Below are positions 34,553 through 43,625 of a stretch of DNA of 64,000 nucleotides, piece after piece. The notes under the pieces are model-generated. The model was not told the origin of the DNA. It searched no databases and saw only the letters and a list, made by a program, of their open reading frames with translations. Numbering within the stretch: position 1 is the stretch's first letter; each line of letters starts with the position of its first letter. The position numbers and the translations under genes are program-made. Source of the DNA: Timonella sp031979385 (GTDB lineage: Bacteria > Actinomycetota > Actinomycetes > Actinomycetales > Cellulomonadaceae); contig DALZEF010000016.1 in NCBI GenBank assembly GCA_031979385.1, forward strand, positions 1 to 64,000, read 5' to 3'.

Positions 34553-35283
34553 AACTGTTTACCGCCGATGTAGTTTGTGAGCGCTTCGAGCAGGCCCTTC
34601 TTCCGTGATCTGCTGACTTTGAGGTATTCGCCGCTGGACATGTGGCAGTCGTCGCCGTCAATGGCCACGAGGTGGTGGAGGTTGATGAGGTATCCGCTGT
34701 TCGAACGATAGAAGTTACGTTCGATCAGGATGTCTTCGTATTCCTTGAGCGTTCCGTTGAAGACGATGGGGTCATCAATGGTGTGCACGGTGATCTTGTG
34801 CTTGTTGCTTTCGATGTAGATGATGTCGGCGATGTCCACGCGCCTGGGTGCGATCCGGGAACCCACGAGGATCGAGGCTCGTTTTTGGCGTTTGAGCTGT
34901 TTGAGGCTGCGCGTGAGTTCCGCTTGGAACGCAAAGTAGGATACCGGTTTGAGCAGGTAGTTTTGTGCTTGGACCGCATATCCGCTTGTGGCGTATTGGG
35001 CGGTTTTTGTCACGAAGATGATGATCACTGACACGTCGACCTTGCGAATCGCTGCAGCGGTCCGCATACCGTCGACGCCTTCCATTTGGATGTCGATCAG
35101 GATGATGTCGTGGTCGGGTTGATAGTTTTCGAGCAGTTCCGCACCATCGCTGTATTGGCGCACTCGGTACTGCATGGGGTGTTCGCGTTCGTATTCCGCG
35201 AGCAACTCAACGAGTCGATCTCGGTCGCGACTGTTGTCGTCGACGATTGCGATGGAAACTGTTCGTCTCGCGGAACTAGACAA
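34549..35283 (-). CDS. LytTR-family response regulator (AgrA-type)
   Basis: A 244-residue regulator with a receiver domain (IAIVDDN, phospho-Asp in IILIDIQMEG, switch Thr in FVTKTAQYA, Lys in YLLKPVSY) and a C-terminal LytTR DNA-binding domain (IIYIESNKHKITVHT, FYRSNSGYLINLHHLVAI). The start is TTG 35283, supported by GAGGGAG five to six nt upstream and by the absence of any other good start. The kinase gene follows with a GTGA overlap. Confidence 0.92.
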   Translation of the reverse strand: MSSSARRTVSIAIVDDNSRDRDRLVELLAEYEREHPMQYRVRQYSDGAELLENYQPDHDIILIDIQMEGVDGMRTAAAIRKVDVSVIIIFVTKTAQYATSGYAVQAQNYLLKPVSYFAFQAELTRSLKQLKRQKRASILVGSRIAPRRVDIADIIYIESNKHKITVHTIDDPIVFNGTLKEYEDILIERNFYRSNSGYLINLHHLVAIDGDDCHMSSGEYLKVSRSRKKGLLEALTNYIGGKQL

Positions 35284-35482
35284 AGAACTCCCTCGTTTCT
35301 AGCGGTCCGGTCGCCGTTGTTCGGATGCCGCGCATAGCGCTCCCATTATCACTCTAGAAGAGCGCTTCACACGTGTTAACACAGGGGCATATTCGGTCGG
35401 TTTTCCCGCATAACCCGCACACAGGCGCGTTCGATTGCCGACGAGTCGGCTAGGCAGGTGTTTGGCGCGCGTGAGTGGATGG

Positions 35483-37777
35483 TCAGGTTGTTGGAGCGAC
35501 CACCATCGCGGAGCGTGGTGCGATCATGACGTGTCCGGTGCAGGACTGGCCGGAGATCAGATCGGTTCCCACAACGCCGCTGAGCTGGACGGACTTGTCC
35601 CCGTGGTTGAGGAGGAACAGGAAGTCACCGCGGCGTTGCGCCTCGATTCCGTCCGGAAGGTCGCGCAGCACAGGCTGGACCCGTGCGGACACCGAGAGTA
35701 ACTGCCAGAAGGCTGCACGGCTCACTGAGTCGAGGTCGGTTGCGATGTACCAGGCCTGGCCCTTCGCACCATGAGCCCCATCAGCACCAGAACTCTCGGA
35801 ATCCTGCGACGCGCTCACGAATCGGCGCGTGATCGCCGGCATTCCCGCAAGATCGGCACCGCCGGAACGTCCGTCGAACGAGGCGATGATGTCTGCCTCG
35901 CCGACCTTCCCAGGGGTGGCAAAACCGAGGACGACCTCGCCGTAGCGCAGATCCCGGTCGTATCGGTCAGAGCCGTCGGCAGCAGAGACGCCGATGCCCG
36001 CGGCGGATGGAATGGCAGCGATGACCTGTTCGGCCCACATGCCGCCGCGTAGCCCAAGTCCGGCTGCGCCGACTGCCTCGGCAGCCCGGTCCAGGGCAGG
36101 GGCGGTGGCCTCAAGGCCAACCCACGTTTCGGCACCGGGGGTTCCCACAGCGCGGGACAGTCGGTCAACTGTGTTCCGACGTGCCTCATCCTCGGTTGAG
36201 CCGTAGTAGTCAGGTCCACTCAGCAGTGCGTGCTCGACCACTTGCACCCCGAGCAGTTCCTTGAACGATCCGAGGTATCCGCCGAGCACTGCTCGCAGGT
36301 TTTCGTCGGACACGGAGGTGCCGCGGGTGACCACCACGTGTCCGCCTGTCTCAGCGAAGGCACGGGCACGGGCGGCCAGAGCAGGTCGGTCGATCCACAA
36401 CTCGGGAACGATGACCACGCGATAGCCGTCGAGTGAGTCGTCCGGTCCGATCACGTCGGTGGCCACGCCCTGTTCCCACAGCGTGCGGTGCCATGCTTTG
36501 GCCTCTGCGAAGTGTTCCGTGCGCTCTGCCGGTCCGACTGCGGACATCTGCGCCCATTCGGATTCCCAGTCGATGACGATTGCGACCTCGGAGGTGGACC
36601 GCGTTCCCATGACGGGTGCAAGCCTCGAGAGTTGCGCGCCGAGCGCGGTCACATCATGCCAGGCCTTGGACGCCTTGCCGGCGTGACCGACCATTCCGCC
36701 GTGGTACGTTTCAGCACCTGCGTGGGATTGGCGCCACTGGAACTGCAGGATGCCGTCGGCTCCGTGGGCTACCCGCTGGACGGACCACATCTCGTACTGA
36801 CCTGGGCGTTTGGGCGAGTTTCGGCCGCGCCACTGCACGGCGGTGTTGACCTGCTCCATGAGGAGCCACGGTGCGCCATCGCCGAGTCCGCGCGTCACGT
36901 CAGCCTGCCAGGCGATGTCGTGTCCTGCAGCGGGGTCGGCCGGGTCTGGGTAGTGATCGTCGGAGATCAGGTCGAGGTGCTGCGCCCATTCTCGATAGTC
37001 GAGCCACACGAAGGCACCCATGAAATTTGTGGTGATCGGCTTGTCTGAGATGGCGCGGATCTCTGCGATCTCGCCAAGCATGCAGCCGAGGATCTGCTTG
37101 TTGGAGAACCTGCGCCAGTCCAACATCTGCGCTGGATTCGAGAAAGTGGGCATCGCCTTTGGCACGTTGATCTCGCTGAACTGCGAGTAGCGCTGCGCCC
37201 AGAACGCGGTTCCCCACGCCTGGTTCAGTGCATCGATGTTTGCGTATCGAGCCTCGGCAAACTTCTGGAACTCCACACGGCAGACATCGCAGAAGCATTC
37301 GTGCACGTGGCAGGCATACTCGTTGTTGATGTGCCACATGACCACACCGGGGTGGTCCGCGAACCGGTCTGCGAGTGCCCGGGCGAGTGCCGCAGAGCGT
37401 TCGCGGTACTTTGGCGACGATGGGCAGTATTGCTGGCGCGACCCGAACCCGAGGCGCACTCCGTCGGCGGTGACGGGAAGCGTTTCGGGGTGGTTCTCGG
37501 CCATCCACACGGGTGGGGAGGCGGTTCCGGTTGCGAGGTCGGTGGATATTCCAGCGGCGTGCAGCCGGTCGATGAGTTCGGCAAGCCAGTCGAAGTCGTA
37601 GGTGCCTTCGACTGGTTCGAGTTTCGCCCACGAGAAGATCGCGAGGGACACCAGGTTCACACCTGCCTCGCGCATCAGTTCGAGGTCCCGATCAAAGGTC
37701 TCGGCGTCCCACTGGTCGGGGTTGTAGTCACCGCCGTAGGCAGGTGACGTCAGTGGCACGGCGGCGCGTTGCTTCAT
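35483..37777 (-). CDS. GH42 beta-galactosidase
   Basis: A 764-residue GH42 enzyme. Domain A starts at AYGGDYNPDQW and contains the acid/base Glu in MWHINNEYACHVH and the nucleophile Glu in PWLLMEQV. The Cys cluster around HECFCDVC is the GH42 zinc site. Domain B (trimerisation) and the C-terminal domain follow. There is no signal peptide, so it acts on imported galactosides. I set the start at ATG 37777, preceded by AAAGGGA; the frame is open to 37900 but that part is not conserved. A predicted Ala/Gly/Ser-rich loop near residue 650 is poorly conserved. It is transcribed away from the GntR operon. Confidence 0.93.
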   Translation of the reverse strand: MKQRAAVPLTSPAYGGDYNPDQWDAETFDRDLELMREAGVNLVSLAIFSWAKLEPVEGTYDFDWLAELIDRLHAAGISTDLATGTASPPVWMAENHPETLPVTADGVRLGFGSRQQYCPSSPKYRERSAALARALADRFADHPGVVMWHINNEYACHVHECFCDVCRVEFQKFAEARYANIDALNQAWGTAFWAQRYSQFSEINVPKAMPTFSNPAQMLDWRRFSNKQILGCMLGEIAEIRAISDKPITTNFMGAFVWLDYREWAQHLDLISDDHYPDPADPAAGHDIAWQADVTRGLGDGAPWLLMEQVNTAVQWRGRNSPKRPGQYEMWSVQRVAHGADGILQFQWRQSHAGAETYHGGMVGHAGKASKAWHDVTALGAQLSRLAPVMGTRSTSEVAIVIDWESEWAQMSAVGPAERTEHFAEAKAWHRTLWEQGVATDVIGPDDSLDGYRVVIVPELWIDRPALAARARAFAETGGHVVVTRGTSVSDENLRAVLGGYLGSFKELLGVQVVEHALLSGPDYYGSTEDEARRNTVDRLSRAVGTPGAETWVGLEATAPALDRAAEAVGAAGLGLRGGMWAEQVIAAIPSAAGIGVSAADGSDRYDRDLRYGEVVLGFATPGKVGEADIIASFDGRSGGADLAGMPAITRRFVSASQDSESSGADGAHGAKGQAWYIATDLDSVSRAAFWQLLSVSARVQPVLRDLPDGIEAQRRGDFLFLLNHGDKSVQLSGVVGTDLISGQSCTGHVMIAPRSAMVVAPTT

Positions 37778-38210
37778 GGTGCAGTCCCTTTGGCTCTTGC
37801 TCGTGGTTTTCTTGACTGTCGACGAGTCGGCTGAGAACACGGTAGGTGCTGCGGGGCGGGAATCAGGCAAAGCAGATTCCCGCCGTAGCGCACCGGACAC
37901 AGTTCTCAGCCAGAGAATACCCTTGGTTCCGGTACCAACTCACCCCGGCCCGCCCCACCCACTTCAACGAGGGTGCGGCTTCCCGCGCTCTCGTGGCACG
38001 GAACCAAACGAGGGTGCGCTGGAAGGTGCGCTGCGAACTCAACCTGACGACTCGTCGGAAATTTTCACAATAAAAATAAGTCTATCGGTGCTCCTGCGAT
38101 AACCAAAGGCATCACTGCTATCAGCACCGACTGCCGCACCACGAGTTCGAAACCTCGCGTTAACACCCGTGTTTACGCCCACGAAATCGCTCAGAGGACT
38201 CGCCCGAAAC
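37778..38210. other. Intergenic stretch between GH42 and the GntR operon
   Basis: No gene or RNA is visible in these 433 bases. The stretch must hold the GH42 promoter on the minus side. The sequence near 38050-38090 is AT-richer than its surroundings. Confidence 0.5.
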
Positions 38211-38232
38211 CTGTATACAGAACGATATACAG
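38211..38232. promoter_or_regulatory. GntR-type operator before the transport/hydrolase operon
   Basis: CTGTATACAG (38211-38220) is a perfect 10-bp palindrome, and a second half-site TATACAG at 38226-38232 makes a 7-bp inverted repeat CTGTATA/TATACAG with 8-nt spacing. FadR-subfamily GntR proteins bind TNGTATACNA-like sites. It ends 2 nt before the gntR ATG, so binding should block the whole operon's transcription. Confidence 0.7.
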
Positions 38233-38234
38233 CT

Positions 38235-38954
38235 ATGGACACAGTTCTGGCAGACACTTCACAACAGGCGCTCCCGCTCAGCACTCGGGTGTATTTACAG
38301 GTGCGCGATGACCTCATGAACGGCGTGTATTCGCCGTTCACGCGCCTCGGCGAGGAGAAGTTGGCTGCACGTCACGCGGTCTCCCGCACTCCAGTGCGCG
38401 AAGCACTCAAGCAACTGCTTGCAGACGGCCTACTGGTCAAGCGCGACAGCGGCCTGTACCCGCACGTACCGAGCTTCACCGAACTGACCCACCTGTATGA
38501 ACTGCGGGTCACGCTCGAACAACAGGGCGTCGTCCGGGCGATCTCGGACCCGACGGTCCACCACGACATCACCCGCCTCGATACGGAACTGACCCGATGG
38601 CACACGATGCAGGACGAGGGTCGCACCCCTGACGCCTCGTTCGTGGTGGAGGACGAACTGTTCCACCGCACTCTGCTCGATTCCGCGGGCAACGGCGCCA
38701 TCACCCAGGCACTCGATCAGGTCAGCGCCCGTATCCGCTCAGTTCGGATGTACGACTACCTGACCAGGGACCGACTCGACGCCACGATGTCCGAGCACAT
38801 TGAACTCCTCGAACTCGTGCTGTCGAACAAGCTTCCCCAAGCGCTCGACTTCCTGCGCGATCACATCGGCGCCTCCCGCGAGGTCGTCACCGAACGGGCC
38901 GCACGCGCTCTCACCCTTGCCCACCACGCCACGTCACCAGAGGATCTGCCATGA
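38235..38954 (+). CDS. GntR-family (FCD-type) regulator of the BMP transporter/biuret operon
   Basis: A 239-residue regulator: N-terminal winged helix (YLQVRDDLMNGVYSPFTRLG, AARHAVSRTPVREALKQLLADGLL) and an all-helical FCD ligand domain (LYELRVTLEQQGVVRAI, ELFHRTLLDSAGN, HIELLELVLSNKL). The FCD metal-binding pattern (Asp/Glu, His, His) appears present. The start is ATG 38235. It is the first gene of the operon, overlaps the ABC ATPase gene by ATGA, and sits on its own candidate operator. The inducer is probably the transported substrate or a breakdown product. Confidence 0.92.
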   Translation: MDTVLADTSQQALPLSTRVYLQVRDDLMNGVYSPFTRLGEEKLAARHAVSRTPVREALKQLLADGLLVKRDSGLYPHVPSFTELTHLYELRVTLEQQGVVRAISDPTVHHDITRLDTELTRWHTMQDEGRTPDASFVVEDELFHRTLLDSAGNGAITQALDQVSARIRSVRMYDYLTRDRLDATMSEHIELLELVLSNKLPQALDFLRDHIGASREVVTERAARALTLAHHATSPEDLP

Positions 38955-40462
38955 ACGCTGCGGTGCTTCTTGAGGTGCGCGGACTGTCCAAGTCGTTTGG
39001 GCCGGTCCACGCCAACGACAACGTCTCCTTCTCCATCCGGGCCGGCGAGGTGCACGCACTCCTCGGCGAGAACGGTGCGGGCAAGTCCACGCTGGTCAAG
39101 CAACTCTACGGGGTCTACCAACCGGATTCCGGGGAGATCACGCTGGCGGGTTCCCCTACGCGCATCGATTCCCCCGCAACAGCCCGAGCCCAGGGCATCG
39201 GTCTTGTGTTCCAGGACATGCGCCTCATCCCCGCGCTCACCGTGTGGGAGAACATCGCGCTGAACCTGCCCAGCACAAAGCGCCAGAAGCCCGCAGACAT
39301 TAAAGCCATGATCGTTGAGGCTTCCGCCAAGTGGGGGCTACCCGTCGAGCCAAACGCCCTCGTGGCAGACCTCTCGGTCGGTGAATGGCAGCGCATCGAA
39401 CTTCTGAAGGTGCTGCTCGCCGGGGCCAACGTGCTGATCCTCGATGAACCGACCTCCGTGCTCACCCCCTCCGAGGTGGGAGCGCTGTTCGCGGTGCTCA
39501 CCGATCTACGGGCAGCGGGCGTGGGTATCGTCATCATCACGCACAAGCTGCGTGAGGTCCGCGAGATCGCCGACCGGGTGACCGTGCTACGTGGCGGTAA
39601 GACGATCGTCTCGGATGTTCCAGCCGACACCCTTACTGACCCCGAGCTGATTGAGGCCATGGTCGGGCGTTCCGTACCCGCGCTTGAATCGTCGCGCACG
39701 CAGTTCCCGCCCTCGTTGCCAGCCATCGAGTTGGCGGCGGCCAGCCTTACCCGCCGCGATGGAACCTCGGCCCTGCGTTCCGTGTCGTTCCGCGTTCACC
39801 CCGGCGAAATCCTTGGGATTGCGGGGGTCGCAGGTAACGGGCAGGAAGAACTTGTGGACGTGCTCACCGGCGTGCGCGCCACCGAGGACGGGGATGTCAT
39901 GCTCAACGACAACGTTGTGCCAGGCGGCCAACCTGGGGGATTCAAAGCCCGGGGCGTCATCTCCGTGGTGCCCGATCCCGTGCGACAGTTCGTGGTCCCG
40001 GGCATGAGTATCGCCCAGCACGCCGCACTGTGGGAAGTCGCTCATGGCGAACACACCTCGTACGCCACCAAGGAGGCAGCCCGCCGCTTCACGGAACGAG
40101 CAGCAGCGGTCGGCCTACCTGTCGCACCGTCGCACCGTGTCCTTGAAGAGCTCTCGGGCGGAAACATCCAGCGCGTCCTGTTGACCCTGGCATTCTCCAC
40201 GCCGGGCAGCGTGCTTGTGGTCTCCTACCCCACTCGCGGCCTCGATGTGGCAACCACCCGCGACACGCGCCAACGCCTCCTTGAGGCCCGTGAGCGCGGG
40301 CTCGCAATAGTGCTGGTCTCCGAGGACCTGGACGAACTCCTTGAGGTGTCAGATCGAATCGCAGTCCTCAACGAGGGCTCGATCACTGGAATCCTTGACC
40401 GCTCCGACGCCGACCGCGCCGCGCTCGGTGACCTCATGACTCGATTGGTGGAAGCGGCATGA
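38951..40462 (+). CDS. ABC importer ATPase with two nucleotide-binding domains (BMP/sugar type)
   Basis: A 503-residue duplicated ATPase of the RbsA/YufO class. The first domain has a full Walker A (GENGAGKSTL), signature SVGEWQRIELLKVLLAG, and Walker B LILDEPTSVLTP. The second domain has a degenerate Walker A (GVAGNGQEELVDVLTG, no GKS) and signature LSGGNIQRVLLTLAF, as is usual in this class. It pairs with the next two permeases and the BMP lipoprotein. All genes from gntR to the second permease overlap by ATGA. Confidence 0.93.
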   Translation: MNAAVLLEVRGLSKSFGPVHANDNVSFSIRAGEVHALLGENGAGKSTLVKQLYGVYQPDSGEITLAGSPTRIDSPATARAQGIGLVFQDMRLIPALTVWENIALNLPSTKRQKPADIKAMIVEASAKWGLPVEPNALVADLSVGEWQRIELLKVLLAGANVLILDEPTSVLTPSEVGALFAVLTDLRAAGVGIVIITHKLREVREIADRVTVLRGGKTIVSDVPADTLTDPELIEAMVGRSVPALESSRTQFPPSLPAIELAAASLTRRDGTSALRSVSFRVHPGEILGIAGVAGNGQEELVDVLTGVRATEDGDVMLNDNVVPGGQPGGFKARGVISVVPDPVRQFVVPGMSIAQHAALWEVAHGEHTSYATKEAARRFTERAAAVGLPVAPSHRVLEELSGGNIQRVLLTLAFSTPGSVLVVSYPTRGLDVATTRDTRQRLLEARERGLAIVLVSEDLDELLEVSDRIAVLNEGSITGILDRSDADRAALGDLMTRLVEAA

Positions 40463-41535
40463 CAGCAGCAGCATCGACTCAAACCGCGAGCGCACCGCGG
40501 CCCCGGTTCAGCATCAATCCGGTGACGGCTGGCAAGCGCATTATCCGCCCGATCCTCAGTGTGGCGGCGGCCCTCGCGGTGTTTGCAGCGCTGGCCTTGG
40601 CGCAGAATGCTCCGCTCAGCGGGATCATTGAGGCGTTCACGATCGGCCTGAACAACCCCAACTTCTGGCAACAGACGGTCGTGCGGGCGGTTCCACTTAT
40701 GATCGCTGCGGTGGGGGTGGCCATTCCCGCACGAGCAGGCCTGGTCAACGTGGGCGCGGAGGGGCAACTCATCGCCGGTTCGGTTGCTGCCGCGGGCGTT
40801 GGCCTTCTGGTAGGTTCCGCGTTCCCAGGGCCTCTTAGTTGGCTCGTGTGTGCGGTGGCAGGAATGCTTGCCGGTGGTGTGGTCGCAGGGTTCTGCGCCT
40901 ACCTCAGGGTACGGGTGAATGCGCCGGAGGCTGTGACCACGCTGCTCATGAACTTCATCCTGCTGGATGTCATGCTCTTCCTGCTCTATCAGCCGTGGAA
41001 GGACCCCAACGGTTCCGGTCAGCCGCAAACCCGGCCACTAGACTCGGCCGCGATGCTTCCCATGCTCCCTGGAACCAAGATTTCCATTGCGATCCTTGTG
41101 GCTCTTGCGGTCTGCGGATTCGCCTGGTGGCTTGCCACCCGAACCGACTGGGGTTTCCGGATCACGGTGGCGGGTGGAAACCCGGAAGCCGCAGTGCGCT
41201 CGGGGATTTCGATCACCAAGACGTCGGTGCAGGCGATGGCCCTGGGTGGTGGTCTTGCCGGATTGGGCGGTGCGCTCAACCTGATTGGACTCGAGGGTCA
41301 GTTACGACCTGACATCCTGACCTCGTTCGGGTTCATCGCGTTCCTTGCCGCTTTCGTGGCTCGCTCGAACATCCTGGGCTCACTGGTTGCCGCTTTCTGC
41401 TTCGCGGCGCTCATGGTTGCGAGCAATCCGCTGCAACTGCGGGCGGGCCTCGACGGAAGCGCCGTCTACGTGCTCCTCGGCCTTGCCTGCCTGGCCCTGA
41501 CCGCACTCGCTTCGACGTTAAGGACAACCCGATGA
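40459..41535 (+). CDS. ABC importer permease 1 (BMP-type, YufP-like)
   Basis: A 358-residue permease of the BPD_transp_2 family with about ten helices. The coupling region GGNPEAAVRSGISITKTSVQAMALGGGLAGLGGALNL is characteristic of nucleoside/BMP-type importers. The N-terminus has a cytoplasmic Ala/Thr-rich 25-residue lead. It is coupled at both ends by ATGA overlaps. Confidence 0.92.
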   Translation: MTAAASTQTASAPRPRFSINPVTAGKRIIRPILSVAAALAVFAALALAQNAPLSGIIEAFTIGLNNPNFWQQTVVRAVPLMIAAVGVAIPARAGLVNVGAEGQLIAGSVAAAGVGLLVGSAFPGPLSWLVCAVAGMLAGGVVAGFCAYLRVRVNAPEAVTTLLMNFILLDVMLFLLYQPWKDPNGSGQPQTRPLDSAAMLPMLPGTKISIAILVALAVCGFAWWLATRTDWGFRITVAGGNPEAAVRSGISITKTSVQAMALGGGLAGLGGALNLIGLEGQLRPDILTSFGFIAFLAAFVARSNILGSLVAAFCFAALMVASNPLQLRAGLDGSAVYVLLGLACLALTALASTLRTTR

Positions 41536-42431
41536 TCGAGATCCTCTTGGCCGGTGCGATTGCCACCGGAACCGCAATCCTCCTCCCCGCGCTGGGTGAG
41601 TTGTTGACGCAGCGGGCAGGCATCACGAACCTCGGAACCGAGGGGTCCATGCTCGCCGGCGCTCTGACCGGCGTGATCGTGGGCATCTCGACTGGCAGCC
41701 CATGGCTTGGGATAGGCGCTGGCATACTGGCTGGCGCAGCGGTCGCAGCCCTGTTCGCGTGGGCGGTCGTGTTCCGCGGGACCAACCAACTCGCAACGGG
41801 TTTGATCGTCTGGTTCCTGTTGTTCGGGCTCACGTCGATGTTCGGGCGCGAGTACAACGGTCAGGTCCTCCCGCCCATCGGCAAGCTCGCTATCCCGGGT
41901 CTGTCCGATCTCCCATTCGTGGGCAGCGTCCTGTTCCACCAATCCCCGATCGTATATCTGGGATTCGCCCTCATCGCGGGCGTGTGGTGGCTCTTGACCC
42001 GCTCACGTGTTGGCCTGCTCATCCGCGCAACCGGCGAACGCCCACTCGTGGTTGCGGCGGCAGGCAACCGCCCCCGACTCATCCAGTTCCTCACCACAAC
42101 TCTCGGCGGTGGCCTGGCTGGTCTCGGCGGCGCCTACCTCTCGGTGGGCGTGGTGGGTAACTGGAGCAACAACATGACCAACGGCTACGGGTTCATTGCC
42201 GTCACCGTGGTCATCTTCGCGGCATGGCGCACCAACTGGGCAACGGTCGGCTCCTACCTGTTCGGAGCGGCCATCACGTTTGCATCGCAACTGCAGGCCC
42301 GCGGCTTCGCTGTCAACCAGTATCTGCTCGATGCCCTGCCCTACCTGCTCACTCTCGTGGTTCTCGTGATCATCTCCTCGCGGCGTAAGGCTGCACCGGA
42401 GGCCTTGAACGCTGCTCTAGCGGCACGTTAA
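41532..42431 (+). CDS. ABC importer permease 2 (BMP-type, YufQ-like)
   Basis: A 299-residue permease, the second half of the heterodimer. It carries ITNLGTEGSMLAGALTGVIV at the N-terminus and RATGERPLVVAAAGNRPRLIQ with GGGLAGLGGAYLSVG at the coupling helix. It has about eight helices. The stop is followed by a 55-bp gap with a GAAAGAAGG ribosome site for the lipoprotein gene. Confidence 0.92.
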   Translation: MIEILLAGAIATGTAILLPALGELLTQRAGITNLGTEGSMLAGALTGVIVGISTGSPWLGIGAGILAGAAVAALFAWAVVFRGTNQLATGLIVWFLLFGLTSMFGREYNGQVLPPIGKLAIPGLSDLPFVGSVLFHQSPIVYLGFALIAGVWWLLTRSRVGLLIRATGERPLVVAAAGNRPRLIQFLTTTLGGGLAGLGGAYLSVGVVGNWSNNMTNGYGFIAVTVVIFAAWRTNWATVGSYLFGAAITFASQLQARGFAVNQYLLDALPYLLTLVVLVIISSRRKAAPEALNAALAAR

Positions 42432-42486
42432 TCCCCAAACCTCCCCATACCCGTACCGGGGAACAACACTGAAAGAAGGCACCGAA

Positions 42487-43623
42487 ATGAAGAAGCTCGC
42501 CCCGATCGCTCTTCTCGCAACCACCGGCCTGTTGGCCCTCACTGCCTGTTCGGACGACGGCAACGCATCCGCCGGGTCCACGCCCAATGGCGCCGACGAC
42601 ATCACCGTGGGTGTTGTCATGGTCGGCTCCGTGAAGGACGCAGGCTACAACGAGGCCGTCGCGGTAGCCGCGGAGGAACTCGACAAGGTCGACGGCGTGA
42701 CCGTGTTGACCGCCGATCAGATCCCGGAGAACAACTCCGTCACCGACACCATGCAGTCCATGGTGGATCAGGGCGCTGAGGTCATCTTCGCCACGAGCTA
42801 CGGCTACATGAGTTATGCAGCCGACTTCGCCAAGGCGAACCCCGAGGTCACGGTCTTGCACCAGGGTGGCCTGTGGGAAGAGGAGTTCCCTGAGAACTTC
42901 GGAACCTACTGGTCCTACCCATACGAACTGTTCGGTTTGGGTGGCATCGCGGCTGGCGACGCAACCGAGTCCAACAAGCTCGGCTTCATCTACGCGTTCC
43001 CGATCAGCCAAACTATCGGTAACGTGAATGCGTTCCACCTAGGTGCACAGAAAACCAGCCCTGACGTGGAAACCTACCTCATCAACACCTCCGACTGGTG
43101 TGACCCGGTCAAGCAGCAGGATGCTGTGTCCGCGCTTGTTTCGCAGGGCGTTGACGTGCTCTCTCAGCACCAGGACTGCCAGTCCACGGTGATTCAGAGC
43201 GCCGTCCAAGCTGGTGCGAAGGTGGTTGGCTACCACCACGATGCCTCCGACATCGCAGGTGAGTCGTGGCTGACTGGTTCCTCGTGGAACTGGGCTCCGG
43301 TCTTTGAAGACATCGTCACGACCGTCCAGACGGGCAAGTTCGCTGGCTCGCAGTACAACGACAACTGGCTCGGCTCACTCGCAGACAACAACTCAACCAT
43401 GACTTTGGCGCAGTTCGGTCCATCGGTGAGCGATGAGACCAAGGCCAAGATCGAGGACAGCCTGCAGGGCCTCAAGGACGGCACCGAGTCCGTGTTCGCT
43501 GGTCCTATCTACTGCCAGGATGGGTCGGTGCTCGTGGCCGAGGGCCACTCGGCCACCTACGCTGACGTCAACGGCTTCAACTGCCTGGTTGAGGGCATCG
43601 TCGGTTCGCTGCCGTCCAACTGA
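42487..43623 (+). CDS. BMP-family substrate-binding lipoprotein
   Basis: A 378-residue binding protein: signal peptide and lipobox LLALTAC (lipidated Cys21), then the BMP/PnrA fold (VGVVMVGSVKDAGYNEAVAV, GAEVIFATSYGYMSYAADFA, KLGFIYAFPISQTIGNVNAF, DVLSQHQDCQSTVIQ, VVGYHHDASDIAGESWLTGS). Classical members bind nucleosides. The downstream enzymes here act on biuret and allophanate, so this binder probably recognises a small ureide; that is inferred from context, not seen in the residues. Confidence 0.9.
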   Translation: MKKLAPIALLATTGLLALTACSDDGNASAGSTPNGADDITVGVVMVGSVKDAGYNEAVAVAAEELDKVDGVTVLTADQIPENNSVTDTMQSMVDQGAEVIFATSYGYMSYAADFAKANPEVTVLHQGGLWEEEFPENFGTYWSYPYELFGLGGIAAGDATESNKLGFIYAFPISQTIGNVNAFHLGAQKTSPDVETYLINTSDWCDPVKQQDAVSALVSQGVDVLSQHQDCQSTVIQSAVQAGAKVVGYHHDASDIAGESWLTGSSWNWAPVFEDIVTTVQTGKFAGSQYNDNWLGSLADNNSTMTLAQFGPSVSDETKAKIEDSLQGLKDGTESVFAGPIYCQDGSVLVAEGHSATYADVNGFNCLVEGIVGSLPSN

Positions 43624-43625
43624 TC

